Source: Streptomyces sp. Tu6071
GTDB lineage: Bacteria; Actinomycetota; Actinomycetes; Streptomycetales; Streptomycetaceae
Direction: 5' to 3'
NCBI RefSeq assembly: GCF_000213055.1
Contig: NZ_CM001165.1
Coordinates: forward strand, 2,963,945-3,027,944
DNA: 64,000 nucleotides
Positions within the stretch are counted from its first letter, which is position 1. Each line of letters begins with the position of its first letter. A program made the translations under genes and the position numbers. Shown here piece after piece: positions 1-9,651 of the stretch. The notes beneath the pieces were generated by a model. It saw nothing but the letters and a program-made list of their open reading frames with translations, had not been told where the DNA came from and made no database searches.

Positions 1-60
1 CACGAGCCCCCCGGCCGCGCAGAGCCCCACCGCCCGCACGATCCTTTTGCTGACACCCAC
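1..60 (-). CDS. N-terminus of a secreted or membrane protein (partial)
   Basis: Only the first 20 codons lie in the window; the gene continues off the left edge. A GTG at 58-60 is preceded by a GAAGGGG-type ribosome binding site six bases upstream. The residues read M-G-V-S-K-R-I-V-R-A followed by a small hydrophobic stretch, as expected for a signal peptide or N-terminal anchor. It lies downstream of and in the same direction as the response regulator, where a partner kinase might be expected, but there is too little to identify it. Confidence 0.4.
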   Translation of the reverse strand, partial: MGVSKRIVRAVGLCAAGGLV

Positions 61-278
61 AGCACACCCCTTCGCCGACTCACGCTCACGCTAGGCCGCG
101 AAACCGCACAAGGCGACAAAAAGGACCCAAAAGGGGCACGAAGCAAACCCGCCCCGCCACCGCACGGGCACCACCCCCACCGCACGAGCACCCCCCGCAC
201 GAGCACCAAATCCAGCCCGTCCGGCGCTTGAGGACAAAAGAGGCCGCAGGCCGATCCCCCGGACACCCCCCGGAGGGC

Positions 279-956
279 TCAGCTCTTCTCGAACCGGAAC
301 CCCACCCCCCGCACCGTCGCGATGTACCGCGGATTCGCCGCGTCGTCCCCGAGCTTCTTCCGCAGCCACGAGATGTGCATGTCCAGCGTCTTCGTCGAGG
401 ACCACCACGTCGTGTCCCAGACCTCCCGCATGAGCTGGTCGCGCGTGACGACGCGCCCCGCGTCGCGGACGAGCACGCGCAGGAGGTCGAACTCCTTCGC
501 GGTGAGCTGGAGTTCCTCGTCGCCCATCCACGCCCGGTGCGATTCGACGTCGATGCGGACGCCGTGCGTCGCGGGGGCCTCCTTGGCCTCACCGGCGCCG
601 CGCCGCAGGAGGGCCCGGACGCGGGCGAGGAGTTCGGCGAGGCGGAAGGGCTTGGTGACGTAGTCGTCGGCGCCCGCGTCGAGCCCCACGACGGTGTCGA
701 CCTCGTCGGCGCGCGCGGTGAGGATCAGGATCGGTACGGGGAGCCCTTCGGCGCGGAGCCTGCGGGCCACCTCCAGGCCGTCCATGCCCGGCAGGCCGAG
801 GTCGAGTACGACGAGGTCGATGGCGCCCTGCATGCCGGCCTCCAGCGCGGCGGGCCCGTCCTCGCGCACCTCCACCTCGTAGCCCTCGCGCCGCAGGGCA
901 CGGGCCAGCGGCTCTGAGATGGACGCGTCATCCTCGGCGAGCAGTACACGGGTCAT
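279..956 (-). CDS. OmpR/PhoB-family two-component response regulator
   Basis: A 225-residue DNA-binding response regulator. The receiver domain (about 1-120) has the acidic pair E8-D9-D10, the phospho-acceptor D52 in VVLDLGLPGMDG, and the conserved Lys in DYVTKPF. The C-terminal winged helix (about 128-225) has the typical ELQLTAKEFDLLRVL and TVRGVGFRFE signatures. I start at MTRVLLAEDD because the domain begins there; a longer upstream reading has no domain content. No histidine kinase is adjacent inside the window, so the partner is unknown. It is divergent from the peptide transporter across a 553-base gap, so it may regulate that gene, but this is inference. Confidence 0.9.
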   Translation of the reverse strand: MTRVLLAEDDASISEPLARALRREGYEVEVREDGPAALEAGMQGAIDLVVLDLGLPGMDGLEVARRLRAEGLPVPILILTARADEVDTVVGLDAGADDYVTKPFRLAELLARVRALLRRGAGEAKEAPATHGVRIDVESHRAWMGDEELQLTAKEFDLLRVLVRDAGRVVTRDQLMREVWDTTWWSSTKTLDMHISWLRKKLGDDAANPRYIATVRGVGFRFEKS

Positions 957-1509
957 GCCCTGATGGTAGACCGCGCGCGCACCCCCGGGCGGGCCCTCGT
1001 CGAAGGCCGGACGCCGTCCGCGCCACCACCGGGGGCGCGCCTTGTGCGCGAGCTGTCGCACGGCTGTGGGGACGGCGCACGGCGGCCCGCTCCGCACCCG
1101 CGCCACCCCTCTCCCCCGCCCTCCGGAACGAAGCCCCTGACCCCCTGTCACCTGTGATCTCGCTCTCCGGTTCCCCGCCTCGCCTGTGATTGATGCCTCA
1201 ATGCGCGCGGGGACCCCCGGGGAATGCTTTAGGCTGAGTAAACGTCTGACGCACGGATCACGGACCTTCGCAGGTGCCCGGCACACGCGAGGGTCCTTGT
1301 CGTATCGGTCGCCCGCACCCCACGCGGGCCCGCCGCGACTCGTCAATGACCTGTGGCCGGGCTCCGGGTGCGAGGAAGCGCCCGGGGCGTGGTTCCTGGT
1401 GCGCCCCCCACTCTCTCGTCGCGCTCCCCTCATGGGCGCGACGACCGCGTCGGACGTGGGAGGAGGGGTGCGTACCGGTGCCGGCCTTCCCCCACGCAAG
1501 GAACGACCC
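957..1509. promoter_or_regulatory. Divergent intergenic region, response regulator / POT transporter
   Basis: A 553-base region with no convincing gene. It must hold the outward promoters of both flanking genes. I see a direct repeat CCTGTGAT at 1151-1158 and 1183-1190 (32 bases apart), which could be regulator half-sites. No convincing -35/-10 pair was found by eye. Confidence 0.35.
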
Positions 1510-3006
1510 ATGGCGCCCAGCCTGACGAAGGACGCCACCGGCTCTGTCACCGCCGGTAGCGAAAAGACCTTCTTCGGCCACCCCCGCGGACTGGCCACTC
1601 TCTTCATGACCGAGATGTGGGAGCGTTTCAGCTTCTACGGCATGAGGGCCCTGCTGCCCCTCTACCTCGTCTCCTCCAGCGGCCTGCACATGAACGCGGG
1701 CACCGCCACGGCGATCTACTCCGTGTACCTCGCGATGGTCTACCTGCTCGCGATGCCGGGCGGCTGGATCGCCGACCGCTGGTGGGGCCCGCGCAGGACG
1801 ACCGCGATCGCCGCGGGCATCATCATGTGCGGTCACCTGCTGCTCGCGGTGCCGGGGCAGGGTGTCTTCTTCGGCGGGCTCGCGCTCGTCGCGATCGGCT
1901 CGGGGCTGCTCAAGTCGACGATCTCGACGATGGTCGGGCACCTCTACCAGGGGCCCGGGGACCCGCGCCGCGACGGCGGCTTCACCGTCTTCTACATGGG
2001 CATCAACCTCGGCAGCTTCGCCGCGCCCCTCATCATCGGCACGGTCGGCGAGAACGTCTCGTGGCACCTGGGCTTCGGCCTCGCCGCGGTCGGCATGGCG
2101 CTCGGGCTGGCGCAGTTCCTGCTCGGCTCGCGGCACCTGAGCCCCGAGAGCAGCGTCGTGCCGAAGCCGCAGCCGCGCGAGGAGAAGCTCGCGACGATCC
2201 GCAAGGGCCTGCTGTGGGCGCTCGTCGCCGCCGTCGTGTACGGGGTGCTCGTCGCGACCGGTGTGTACACGCTCAACTGGGCGCTGGTCCCGATCAACAT
2301 CGCGGGGCTCGTGATCCCGGTCGTGGTGCTCGCGCGGATCAGGCGGGACAAGGAGCTGGACCGCGCGGAGCGCTCGAAGATGTCCGCGTACGTCTGGTTC
2401 TTCGTCGCCGCCGCGCTCTTCTGGATGATCTACGACCAGGGCGGCTCGACGCTCTCGCTCTTCGGCGAGAGCCGGACGACGAACAGCCTCCTCGGCTTCG
2501 ACTTCCCGACCTCCTGGTACCAGTCGGTGAACCCGGTCTTCATCATGGCGCTGGCCCCGGTGACGGCGTGGATCTGGCTGGCGCTGAACCGGCGCGGCAA
2601 GGAGCCGAGCACGGTCACGAAGTTCGCCTCGGGGCTCTTCCTCGTCGGCGTCTCGTTCTTCGTCTTCCTGATCCCGCTGCTGGACACCACGGCGGACGAG
2701 CGCGTGAGCCCGATGTGGCTCGTCGCGATCTACTTCGTGCAGACGGTCGGCGAGCTGTGCCTGTCCCCGGTGGGGCTCTCGGTGACGACGAAGATGTCCC
2801 CGGCCAAGTACAGCTCCCAGATGATGGGCGTCTGGTTCCTCGCCGTCACGGCGGGAGACAGCGTGACAAGCCTCGTGTCCCTCGCGGGCGTCAACCTCGA
2901 CCGCTCAGGCGTCGTCGCCGCCCAGGCAGCCCTGGCAGCCCTCGCGGGAGCCGCGATCTTCATGTACCGCCGCACGGTGCGCACCAAGATGGGCGAGGTC
3001 CACTGA
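1510..3006 (+). CDS. POT/PTR2-family proton-dependent oligopeptide transporter
   Basis: A 498-residue polytopic membrane protein that should import di- and tripeptides driven by protons. The first transmembrane helix carries the POT signature E-x-x-E-R-F-S-F-Y-G in MTEMWERFSFYGMRALLPLY, and further hydrophobic helices run to the C-terminus (12-14 in all). The helix 5 region (YMGINLGSFAAPLI) is also typical. The start at 1510 follows an AAGGAA box; the open frame extends upstream but that part lacks helices and has shadow-like composition. A 20-bp perfect terminator follows the stop codon, so it is monocistronic. Length fits the family. Confidence 0.93.
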   Translation: MAPSLTKDATGSVTAGSEKTFFGHPRGLATLFMTEMWERFSFYGMRALLPLYLVSSSGLHMNAGTATAIYSVYLAMVYLLAMPGGWIADRWWGPRRTTAIAAGIIMCGHLLLAVPGQGVFFGGLALVAIGSGLLKSTISTMVGHLYQGPGDPRRDGGFTVFYMGINLGSFAAPLIIGTVGENVSWHLGFGLAAVGMALGLAQFLLGSRHLSPESSVVPKPQPREEKLATIRKGLLWALVAAVVYGVLVATGVYTLNWALVPINIAGLVIPVVVLARIRRDKELDRAERSKMSAYVWFFVAAALFWMIYDQGGSTLSLFGESRTTNSLLGFDFPTSWYQSVNPVFIMALAPVTAWIWLALNRRGKEPSTVTKFASGLFLVGVSFFVFLIPLLDTTADERVSPMWLVAIYFVQTVGELCLSPVGLSVTTKMSPAKYSSQMMGVWFLAVTAGDSVTSLVSLAGVNLDRSGVVAAQAALAALAGAAIFMYRRTVRTKMGEVH

Positions 3007-3015
3007 CCCACCCGA

Positions 3016-3059
3016 AAACGCCGGAGGGGCTGGACTTTCGTCCAGCCCCTCCGGCGTTT
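3016..3059. terminator. Strong intrinsic terminator after the POT transporter
   Basis: Perfect 20-bp inverted repeat (3016-3035 with 3040-3059) around a TTTC loop, ten bases after the transporter stop. The A-rich left flank means it could also serve minus-strand transcripts. Confidence 0.9.
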
Positions 3060-3066
3060 GAGGAGC

Positions 3067-3135
3067 GGGGTCCGGGGCGGAGCCCCGAGACGGGCCCGGG
3101 GCCCCGCCGACCCACGGGGTCCGGGGCGGAGCCCC
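3067..3135. repeat. Direct repeat of a GC-rich 20-mer in an intergenic spacer
   Basis: GGGGTCCGGGGCGGAGCCCC occurs at 3067-3086 and again at 3116-3135, with a related GGGGCGAAGCCCC just after. Each copy contains an internal GGGGC/GCCCC hairpin. Such intergenic elements are common in Streptomyces; no function is claimed. Confidence 0.7.
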
Positions 3136-3176
3136 AGGAGATCGGGCTTGGGGCGAAGCCCCACAAGCCCTCCCGC

Positions 3177-3671
3177 CTACGCAGGCGCGGCAACCTCCGC
3201 CCACACCCGCTTCCCCGGCACCCCTTCGGCCCGCGCCACCCCCCAGTCGACGGAAAGCCTCTGCACGATGAACATCCCGTGCCCCCCCGGCCGCCCCGCC
3301 TGATGCGGTCGCCTCGGCTCCGGCTCCCCGGCCCCCAGGTCCGCGACCTCGATCCGCAGCGTCTTGCCGTCCATGACGAGGACGAGTTCCTCCGGGCCCT
3401 CCGCGTGAAGACACGCGTTGGTGACCAGCTCGGAGACGACGAGGAGCACGTCCTCGGCCGCCGCCTTGCGGTCCGCGCTTTCGGCGGGCAGCCATCCCCA
3501 CGCCCGCAGCGCCTGGCGGGCGAAGTCACGCGCCATCGGCACGACACCGCTCTCGCCCACGAGGGTGAGCCTGCGGGTCTGCCGGCCGCCGGGGGCGGAC
3601 ACGCCACCGGGGGCGCCGGAACCGCCCTCGCCGGGGCGCTCGTCCGGCAGTTGCGGCCGGGTCGTGCTCAT
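3177..3671 (-). CDS. RsbW-like anti-sigma factor / serine kinase (HATPase fold)
   Basis: A 164-residue GHKL ATPase of the anti-sigma family. After a Gly/Pro-rich N-terminal 35 residues come the N-box (VVSELVTNACLHA), the DxGxG-like VADLGAGEPEP, and the G2 box GGHGMFIVQRL. It should bind the sigma factor encoded at 4603 and phosphorylate the STAS protein at 3868. The gene set matches what I recall as the prsI-arsI-sigI partner-switching module of S. coelicolor (SCO3066-3068), so this would correspond to PrsI. It lies 196 bases downstream of the STAS gene in the same direction. The start ATG has a GAGGTGA site. Confidence 0.85.
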   Translation of the reverse strand: MSTTRPQLPDERPGEGGSGAPGGVSAPGGRQTRRLTLVGESGVVPMARDFARQALRAWGWLPAESADRKAAAEDVLLVVSELVTNACLHAEGPEELVLVMDGKTLRIEVADLGAGEPEPRRPHQAGRPGGHGMFIVQRLSVDWGVARAEGVPGKRVWAEVAAPA

Positions 3672-3867
3672 CAGCGCTTCACCTCACCGAATCGCCGGAA
3701 TCGCCAGTTCTCAGTGCACACTTTCGACACTTCAAGTCTCTCGGGGACCCGGAGGGGAGGGTCCTGACTGCTGCGGGGGTCACGTGGGTCTCCTGCCCGA
3801 GAGCGGGCGGCGGACACCTGCGGATCACTCCCCGCCCCCGTTTCGCGGCCCGCCACCCGCCGTGCGC

Positions 3868-4236
3868 TCAGCCGCTGAGCGCCTCGGCGAGGGTGGAGTG
3901 CACCTGGAAGACGGCGTCGGCGCCCGTGATCTCGAAGACGCGCGAGACCACCGGCTGCATCGCCGCGAGGTGAATGCCACCGCCCGCCGCCTCGGCGCGC
4001 AGCCGGGCACCCAGCAGCACGTTGAGGCCCGTGGAATCGCAGAATTCCAGCTCGGAGCAGTCCAGCACGATCCGGTCGCGACCGGCGTCGAGCTTGCTGT
4101 CGAGTGGTTCACGCAACAATTCGGCGGTGTGGTGATCCAGTTCACCGGCGAGCGCGACCACGACCCAGGGGCCCTCTTCGCGTACCTCGACGCGGAGCCG
4201 TCCCCTGTTCGCGCTGCCGACCGTCCCGCGGTCCAT
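3868..4236 (-). CDS. STAS-domain anti-anti-sigma factor
   Basis: A 122-residue STAS protein (SpoIIAA/RsbV type). The phosphorylatable serine sits in the conserved CDSTGLNVLL (Ser68 from this start). An upstream in-frame GTG at 4264-4266 has no ribosome binding site, whereas the ATG at 4234-4236 is preceded by AGGAGA, so I use the ATG. When unphosphorylated it should capture the neighbouring anti-sigma kinase and free the sigma factor; stress-dependent dephosphorylation would be the switch. It would correspond to ArsI in the recalled S. coelicolor nomenclature. Confidence 0.85.
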   Translation of the reverse strand: MDRGTVGSANRGRLRVEVREEGPWVVVALAGELDHHTAELLREPLDSKLDAGRDRIVLDCSELEFCDSTGLNVLLGARLRAEAAGGGIHLAAMQPVVSRVFEITGADAVFQVHSTLAEALSG

Positions 4237-4602
4237 GCCGTCTGTCTCCTGAGCCTCGTCGTCCACCAGGCTTCGTGGCGACGGCGTGCGAAAACACGTC
4301 GCGCCTCACTGCCTTTGTGCTGACCCGGCGTCCTGCCCCGTTCACCCTCCGCGACCACAGCGCGGGCGAGCTCTGGGCAGAGGTACGCCGATGTTCCCGA
4401 ACACTACGCCCTCAGCGGCCCTCTCGGTAGCCGAACATCCGCCCTAAATGGGACATTTGACGCCAATCGGACTTGCGGTCACTGTGCGCGAGCGGGTAGG
4501 GCTAGGAGGACGCATTCGATACAAGCCGGCTTTGGAGGCGCCGCACACCGCAGTGCACGTATTGGCATCGGCAGCCATATGCCGAGAACGATGGAGGACA
4601 TC
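4237..4602. promoter_or_regulatory. Divergent intergenic region with a candidate sigI promoter
   Basis: No gene seen between the STAS and sigma genes. On the plus strand TTGACG (4457-4462), a 17-base spacer and CACTGT (4480-4485) form a plausible vegetative promoter for the sigma gene, leaving a leader of about 110 bases. I did not find a clear GTTT-N14-GGGTA site for autoregulation by a SigB/F-type factor. Confidence 0.4.
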
Positions 4603-5541
4603 ATGTCATCCCAGCTCGACGCATCGCGGGCGAATCCGGCGACGTCGACCATCCCCGCTCCTCGTCCTTCGGACGCGGCGAAGCGGGACCTCGCCCTGGA
4701 ACCCTCGGCCTTCCGGTCCCCCGCCGCCGTACCCGAACTGGCGGATCTCCCGGAGATCCCGCCTTTCGACGAGGTGGGGCCGCTGGACGCACGGGCCCTT
4801 TCCAAGAACCTTTTCGAACGACTCGAAGACCTCGACGAGGGCACGCATGCCCACTCCTATGTACGCCACACGCTCGTCGAGCTGAATCTCGCCCTGGTCA
4901 AGTTCGCCGCCTCGCGGTTCCGCTCCCGCAGCGAGCCGATGGAGGACATCATCCAGGTCGGCACGATCGGCCTGATCAAGGCGATCGACCGCTTCGAGCT
5001 CTCGCGCGGAGTGGAGTTCCCCACCTTCGCGATGCCGACGATCATCGGCGAGATCAAGCGTTTCTTCCGTGACACCTCGTGGTCGGTGCGGGTCCCGCGC
5101 CGCCTCCAGGAGCTGCGTCTCGACCTGGCGAAGGCCGGGGACGAGCTGGCACAGCGCCTGGACCGCGCCCCGACCCCCTCGGAGCTGGCCGAGAAGCTCG
5201 GCATCGAGCGCGAGGAGGTCATCGAGGGCATGGCGGCGTCGAACGCGTACACCGCCTCCTCGCTGGACGCGCAGCCCGAGGAGGACGACAGCGAGAGCGC
5301 GCTGGCCGACCGGCTCGGTTACGAGGACCACAGCCTGGAGGGAATCGAGTACATCGAGTCCCTGAAGCCGATGATCGCGCGGCTCCCGCAGCGGGACCGG
5401 AAGATCCTCTCGCTCCGCTTCGTCGCGAACATGACGCAGTCGGAGATCGGCGAGGAACTCGGCATCTCCCAGATGCACGTCTCGCGCCTCCTCTCGCGGA
5501 CCCTCGTGAAGCTCCGCAAGGGGCTGACGCTGGAGGAATGA
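4603..5541 (+). CDS. sigI: SigB/SigF-family alternative sigma factor (SigI-like)
   Basis: A 312-residue group 3 sigma-70 factor. After about 60 variable residues come region 2 (PMEDIIQVGTIGLIKAIDRF, then the FAMPTIIGEIKRFFRDT block), region 3 (RVPRRLQELRLDLAKAGDEL) and region 4 with the DNA-reading helix in SEIGEELGISQMHVSRLLSR. Two earlier in-frame ATGs exist (4579, 4591), but GGAGG at 4593-4597 stands five bases before the ATG at 4603, which decides the start. Regulation is expected through the divergently encoded anti-sigma kinase and STAS protein. The symbol rests on neighbourhood and domain match to S. coelicolor sigI, recalled not searched. Confidence 0.88.
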   Translation: MSSQLDASRANPATSTIPAPRPSDAAKRDLALEPSAFRSPAAVPELADLPEIPPFDEVGPLDARALSKNLFERLEDLDEGTHAHSYVRHTLVELNLALVKFAASRFRSRSEPMEDIIQVGTIGLIKAIDRFELSRGVEFPTFAMPTIIGEIKRFFRDTSWSVRVPRRLQELRLDLAKAGDELAQRLDRAPTPSELAEKLGIEREEVIEGMAASNAYTASSLDAQPEEDDSESALADRLGYEDHSLEGIEYIESLKPMIARLPQRDRKILSLRFVANMTQSEIGEELGISQMHVSRLLSRTLVKLRKGLTLEE

Positions 5542-5590
5542 GCACCGCGCTCCCGGCTTTGATCTGAACACGTGCGCTGCGGCAGTGCGC

Positions 5591-5624
5591 GAGAGGCCCG
5601 TCCCGCCCCCGGGACGGGCCTCTC
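5591..5624. terminator. Intrinsic terminator after sigI
   Basis: Perfect 14-bp stem GAGAGGCCCGTCCC (5591-5604) with GGGACGGGCCTCTC (5611-5624), six-base loop, 49 bases past the sigma stop. The remaining 5625-5855 before the convergent hutI stop shows nothing recognisable. Confidence 0.85.
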
Positions 5625-5855
5625 CGTGTTTCCCCTGCCCGCACGTGCCAAAGTCATGCGTGCGGGGCAAATCCCTTACGGCACGGGCACGTTCGGCACC
5701 GAATCCGCACAGGTGCGGCGACGGGGCCTGGCGTGGGGGCGTGACGGCGGCCGGAGTGACGCTCCGCGTCCCGCGCGCGGCCCGGAGGGGTTCGCCGGTC
5801 GGCCCGTGACCGGGCGCGCGAGGCCCGGTCGGGGCGCGCCCCGCGGCGGGCCGCC

Positions 5856-7022
5856 TCAGGCCACCCGCTCCCCCGCCCGCCACACCTCCTCCACCAGCGG
5901 GACTCCCGGCCGGTAGGCGAAGTGGACGTGGCTCGGGGCGTCGAGGATCTGGAGGTCCGCCCGCGCGCCCGCCGTCAGCGTGCCCACGTCCGTGCGACGC
6001 AGCGCCTTCGCTCCGCCCGCCGTCGCGGACCAGAGGGCCTCGTCGGGGGTCATGCCCATGTCGCGGACCGCGAGGGCGAGGCAGAAGGGCATCGAGGAGG
6101 TGTAGGAGGAGCCGGGGTTGCAGTCCGTCGACAGGGCGACCGTCGCGCCCGCGTCCAGCAGGCGGCGGGCGTCGGGCCACTCGGCGCGCGTCGAGAACTC
6201 CGCGCCGGGGAGCAGCGTCGCGACCGTGTCCGAGGCGGCGAGCGCGGCGACGTCCTCGTCCGTCAGGTGCGTGCAGTGGTCGGCGCTCGCCGCGCCCAGC
6301 TCCACGGCCAGTTGGACGCCGGGGCCGTACGTGAGCTGGTTGGCGTGGACGCGCGGGGTGAGGCCGCGTGCCGCGCCCGCCGTGAGGATCGCGCGGGCCT
6401 GGTCGCCGTCGAAGGCGCCTTTCTCGCAGAAGACGTCGACCCAGCGGGCGTGCGGCGCGCAGGCGTCGAGCATCGGGCCCGTCACGAGGGCCACGTACGC
6501 CGCCGGGTCGTCCGCGTACTCGGGAGCGACGATGTGCGCGCCCAGGTACGTCACCTCGTCGGTGTGCCGGGCGGCGAGGGCGAGCGCGCGGGCCTCGTCG
6601 TCGACCGTCAGGCCGTACCCGGACTTCGTCTCCTGCGTCGTCGTGCCCTGCCGCAGCCCCTCGGCGAGGTGGCGGACGAGGTTCGCCTCCAGGTCGGCGT
6701 CGCTCGCCGCGCGCGTCGCGGCGACGGTCGTGCGGATGCCGCCCGCCTTGTAGGGCTGACCCGACATGCGGGCGTTGAACTCGCGGGTGCGGTCGCCCGC
6801 GAAGACGAGGTGCGCGTGCGAGTCGACGAAGCCGGGGACGACCGCGCGCCCGCCGACGTCCTGGCGCGCGTCCGCGTCGGGGGCGGCGCTCGCGGGTCCG
6901 GTCCACGCGATCCGCCCGCCGTCCACGACGAGCGCGGCGTCCTCGATCAGGCCGAGCGGGCCGCCGTGCGCGGGGTCGTTGGTGACGAGGGAGCCGATGC
7001 CGGTGAGGAGGGTGCTGGTCAT
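5856..7022 (-). CDS. hutI: Imidazolonepropionase
   Basis: A 388-residue amidohydrolase-superfamily enzyme that opens the imidazolone ring of imidazolone-5-propionate to N-formimino-L-glutamate, the third step of histidine degradation. Visible are the metal-binding H-x-H in [13 protein letters not shown], the HutI-typical [10 protein letters not shown], metal histidines in RVHANQL and ADHCTHL, and the metal Asp in [11 protein letters not shown]. Length fits the family (about 390-410). The ATG overlaps the hutF stop as ATGA, so translation is probably coupled. It is the last gene of the minus-strand hut operon. Confidence 0.95.
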   Translation of the reverse strand: MTSTLLTGIGSLVTNDPAHGGPLGLIEDAALVVDGGRIAWTGPASAAPDADARQDVGGRAVVPGFVDSHAHLVFAGDRTREFNARMSGQPYKAGGIRTTVAATRAASDADLEANLVRHLAEGLRQGTTTQETKSGYGLTVDDEARALALAARHTDEVTYLGAHIVAPEYADDPAAYVALVTGPMLDACAPHARWVDVFCEKGAFDGDQARAILTAGAARGLTPRVHANQLTYGPGVQLAVELGAASADHCTHLTDEDVAALAASDTVATLLPGAEFSTRAEWPDARRLLDAGATVALSTDCNPGSSYTSSMPFCLALAVRDMGMTPDEALWSATAGGAKALRRTDVGTLTAGARADLQILDAPSHVHFAYRPGVPLVEEVWRAGERVA

Positions 7023-8377
7023 GCGCGCGCGTCCGTTCCTTCGGTGTGCAGGGCCGCGATGGTCTCGGCGAGGAGGGCGGCCGGGTCCGCGACACGGGTG
7101 TGCCGTCCGTCCCGTACGACATGCTCGCCGCCGACGACCGTGTGGCGCACGTCCGCCGCGCTGCCCGCGAAGACGGCGGTCTCGGCGCCCAGCGCGGGGC
7201 CGTGACCGGCGGTGCGGACCGTGTCGAGGGCGAGGGTCGTGAAGTCGGCGGGCGCGCCGGGCACGAGGCGGCCCGCGTCGGGGCGGCCGAGCGCGGCGTG
7301 GCCGCCGGGGCTCGCCGCTTCGAGGAGGGCGGCGGCCGTCCAGTGGCCGCGCGCACGGGTGCGCAGGCGCTCGTCCAGCTCCAGCGCGCGGGCCTCCTCG
7401 AAGAGGTCGAGCACGGCGTGGCTGTCGCTGCCGAGCGAGAGCGGGCTGCCCGCCTCCTGGAGCGCGACGGCGGGGCCGATGCCGTCCGCGAGGTCGCGCT
7501 CGGTGGTCGGGCACATGCACGTACCGGTGCCCGAGGAGCCGATGAGGCGGATGTCCTCGTCCGTGAGGTGGGTGTTGTGGACGCCGGTGGTGCGCGGGCC
7601 CAGTACCCCGTGTTCGTGGAGCAGCCGGGTCGGTGTCACGCCGTGCGCGGCGAGGCACGCCTCGTTCTCGGCGGGCTGCTCGGAGAGGTGGACGTGCAGC
7701 GGCGCCCCGCGGTCGGCCGCCCACGCGGCGACGGTCGCGAGCTGATCGGCCGGTACGGCGCGTACGGAGTGGATCGCCGCGCCGACGACGGTGTGGGAGT
7801 CGCCGCGCAGCCGGTCCACGCGCCGGGCCCAGGCATCCGCGTCGCCGTCGCCGAAGCGGAGCTGGTGGGGCTCGGGCGGGGCGCCGAAGCCGGAGGAGAG
7901 GTACGCGGTGTCGAGCAGCGTGATGCGGACGCCCGCCTCGCGCGCGGCCTCGGTCAGCGCCTCGCCCATCGCGTTGGGGTCCGCGTACGGGGTCCCGTCC
8001 GGCTGGTGGTGCACGTAGTGGAACTCGCCCACGGCCGTGATGCCGCCGAGGGCCATCTCGGCGTACACGGCGCGCGCGAGCCGGTGGTAGGTGTCGGGGG
8101 TGAGGCGCGCGGCGACCGCGTACATCGTCTCGCGCCAGGTCCAGAAGGTGCCGCGCGCCCGCTGGGTCGCGGCGCGCAGGGCGCGGTGGAAGGCGTGCGA
8201 GTGCGCGTTGGCGAGGCCCGGGAGGGTGAGGCCGCGCAGGATCTCGGCGCCGGGCGGGGGGCTCGGGACGCCTTCGGTGAGCGAGGCGATCCGGCCGTCC
8301 GCGCCCGCCGTGAGGACGAGCCCGGAGGCGGTACGGGCGCCGAGCCACGCGTGTTCGAGCCAGTACGTCAGCGGCAC
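7019..8377 (-). CDS. hutF: Formimidoylglutamate deiminase
   Basis: A 452-residue metal-dependent hydrolase converting N-formimino-L-glutamate to N-formyl-L-glutamate and ammonia. It shows H-x-H in [29 protein letters not shown], the [12 protein letters not shown] block with [16 protein letters not shown], and the metal Asp in [10 protein letters not shown], all typical of HutF. The start is GTG at 8375-8377, preceded by GGAGGA; it overlaps the previous gene by ten bases. HutF commits this organism to the formylglutamate route, which then needs a deformylase (see the M20 gene). Confidence 0.93.
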   Translation of the reverse strand: MPLTYWLEHAWLGARTASGLVLTAGADGRIASLTEGVPSPPPGAEILRGLTLPGLANAHSHAFHRALRAATQRARGTFWTWRETMYAVAARLTPDTYHRLARAVYAEMALGGITAVGEFHYVHHQPDGTPYADPNAMGEALTEAAREAGVRITLLDTAYLSSGFGAPPEPHQLRFGDGDADAWARRVDRLRGDSHTVVGAAIHSVRAVPADQLATVAAWAADRGAPLHVHLSEQPAENEACLAAHGVTPTRLLHEHGVLGPRTTGVHNTHLTDEDIRLIGSSGTGTCMCPTTERDLADGIGPAVALQEAGSPLSLGSDSHAVLDLFEEARALELDERLRTRARGHWTAAALLEAASPGGHAALGRPDAGRLVPGAPADFTTLALDTVRTAGHGPALGAETAVFAGSAADVRHTVVGGEHVVRDGRHTRVADPAALLAETIAALHTEGTDARA

Positions 8378-9651
8378 GCCAGCTCCTCCAGTACGTCCGC
8401 GAGGGCGGTGACCCCCGCGTGGCAGTCGGCGCGCTCCGCGTGCTCGGCGGGGGCGTGCGAGACGCCGGTCGGGTTGCGTACGAACAGCATGGCGGTCGGG
8501 ACGGCGGCGGAGAGGATTCCCGCGTCGTGTCCCGCGCCCGTGGGCAGGACGGGGATCTCTCCCCCGTCGGTGCGCAGGACGCGGCCCAGCTCCTCGCGCA
8601 GCGCGTGGCCGAACTCGACGACGGGCGTGAAGGACTCGCGTACGACGGCGAGTTCGACGCCCTCGCGCGCGGCGGCCTCGCGCGCGGCCTCCTCGATCGC
8701 GGTCACGACCGTGTCCAGGGTCTCCTGGTCGGCGGCGCGCGAGTCGAGCCAGCCGCGGACGAGCGAGGGGATCGCGTTGACGCCGCCGGGGACGACGTGG
8801 AGCTTGCCGAAGGTCGCGACGGCCCGCGCGAGCGCGGCCTCGCGGCGCGCGGCGAGGACCGTCTCGGCGTACGGGAGCATCGGGTCGTGGCGGTCCACGA
8901 GCCGTGTCGTACCGGCGTGGTTGGCCTCGCCGCGCCAGTCGAAGCGCCAGCGGCCGTGCGGCCAGATGGCGCTGGCGATGCCCACCGGATCGCCGGTCAG
9001 GTCGAGGGCCCGGCCTTGTTCGACGTGGAGTTCGACGTAGGCGGAGACGCGGTTCAGGCGCGCGTGGTCGGCGCCGATCGCCTCGGGGTCGAAGCCGGCC
9101 CGCTCCATGGCCCGGGGGAGGCTGATGCCGTCCGCGTCGCGGAGCGCGAAGGCGTCCTCCTTGCTCAGGGCCCCGGCGCTGAGGCGTGAGCCGACGCACG
9201 CGAGGCCGAAGCGGGCGCCCTCCTCGTCGGCGAAGTTGGTGATCGCGAGGGGCTTGCGGGGCGCCGTGCCACGCGCGCGCAGCGCGTCGAGCGCGGCGAA
9301 GGCGGTGACGACGCCGAGGGGGCCGTCGAAGGCGCCGCCGTCGGGCACGGAGTCGAGGTGCGAGCCGGTGACGACGGCGTCCCGGCCCTCGGGGTCGCCG
9401 AGCCAGGCCCACTGGTTGCCGTTGCGGTCCTCCTCGTACGCCAGCCCCCGGTCCGCGGCCTGTTGCCGGAACCAGTCGCGGACGTCGCGGTCGGCGCCGG
9501 TCCAGGCGAAGCGGCGGTAGCCGCCGCTGTCCTTGTCGCGGCCGAGCGGGGCGAGGGTGTCCCACATGCGGTCGAAGTCGTCGGGGGTACGGGCGGGGGC
9601 CGGGGCGGGCGCCGCCCCGGCCGTACCACCGCGCGGGGTGCGCTCGCTCAC
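8368..9651 (-). CDS. M20-family amidohydrolase (allantoate/N-carbamoyl amidohydrolase-like) in the hut operon
   Basis: A 427-residue binuclear metallohydrolase of the AllC/HyuC type. Metal and catalytic signatures are [37 protein letters not shown], the substrate-contacting NHAGTTRL, and [11 protein letters not shown]. The GTG start at 9649-9651 overlaps the hutU stop (GTGA) and its own end overlaps hutF, so it is translated as part of the hut operon. Annotators would call it allantoate amidohydrolase, but no other allantoin genes are nearby. No canonical HutG deformylase is visible, so hydrolysis of N-formylglutamate is an attractive inference. Confidence 0.85.
   Translation of the reverse strand: MSERTPRGGTAGAAPAPAPARTPDDFDRMWDTLAPLGRDKDSGGYRRFAWTGADRDVRDWFRQQAADRGLAYEEDRNGNQWAWLGDPEGRDAVVTGSHLDSVPDGGAFDGPLGVVTAFAALDALRARGTAPRKPLAITNFADEEGARFGLACVGSRLSAGALSKEDAFALRDADGISLPRAMERAGFDPEAIGADHARLNRVSAYVELHVEQGRALDLTGDPVGIASAIWPHGRWRFDWRGEANHAGTTRLVDRHDPMLPYAETVLAARREAALARAVATFGKLHVVPGGVNAIPSLVRGWLDSRAADQETLDTVVTAIEEAAREAAAREGVELAVVRESFTPVVEFGHALREELGRVLRTDGGEIPVLPTGAGHDAGILSAAVPTAMLFVRNPTGVSHAPAEHAERADCHAGVTALADVLEELACR

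Noticed and set aside
4490..4500. SigB-type -10 (GGGTAG) for sigI autoregulation
   Set aside because: No GTTT-like -35 at 13-15 bases upstream; a TTGACG-17-CACTGT promoter overlapping it is more convincing.
4606..7356. Very long antisense frames such as 916 codons over sigI-hutI
   Set aside because: Arg/Pro-rich translations with no domains, lying opposite genes with clear motifs. They are GC-bias shadows; many similar ones (for example over rpoB and rpoC) were discarded.
8368..9651. Allantoin/ureide degradation operon
   Set aside because: The M20 enzyme resembles allantoate amidohydrolase, but all neighbours are hut genes and no allantoinase is present.
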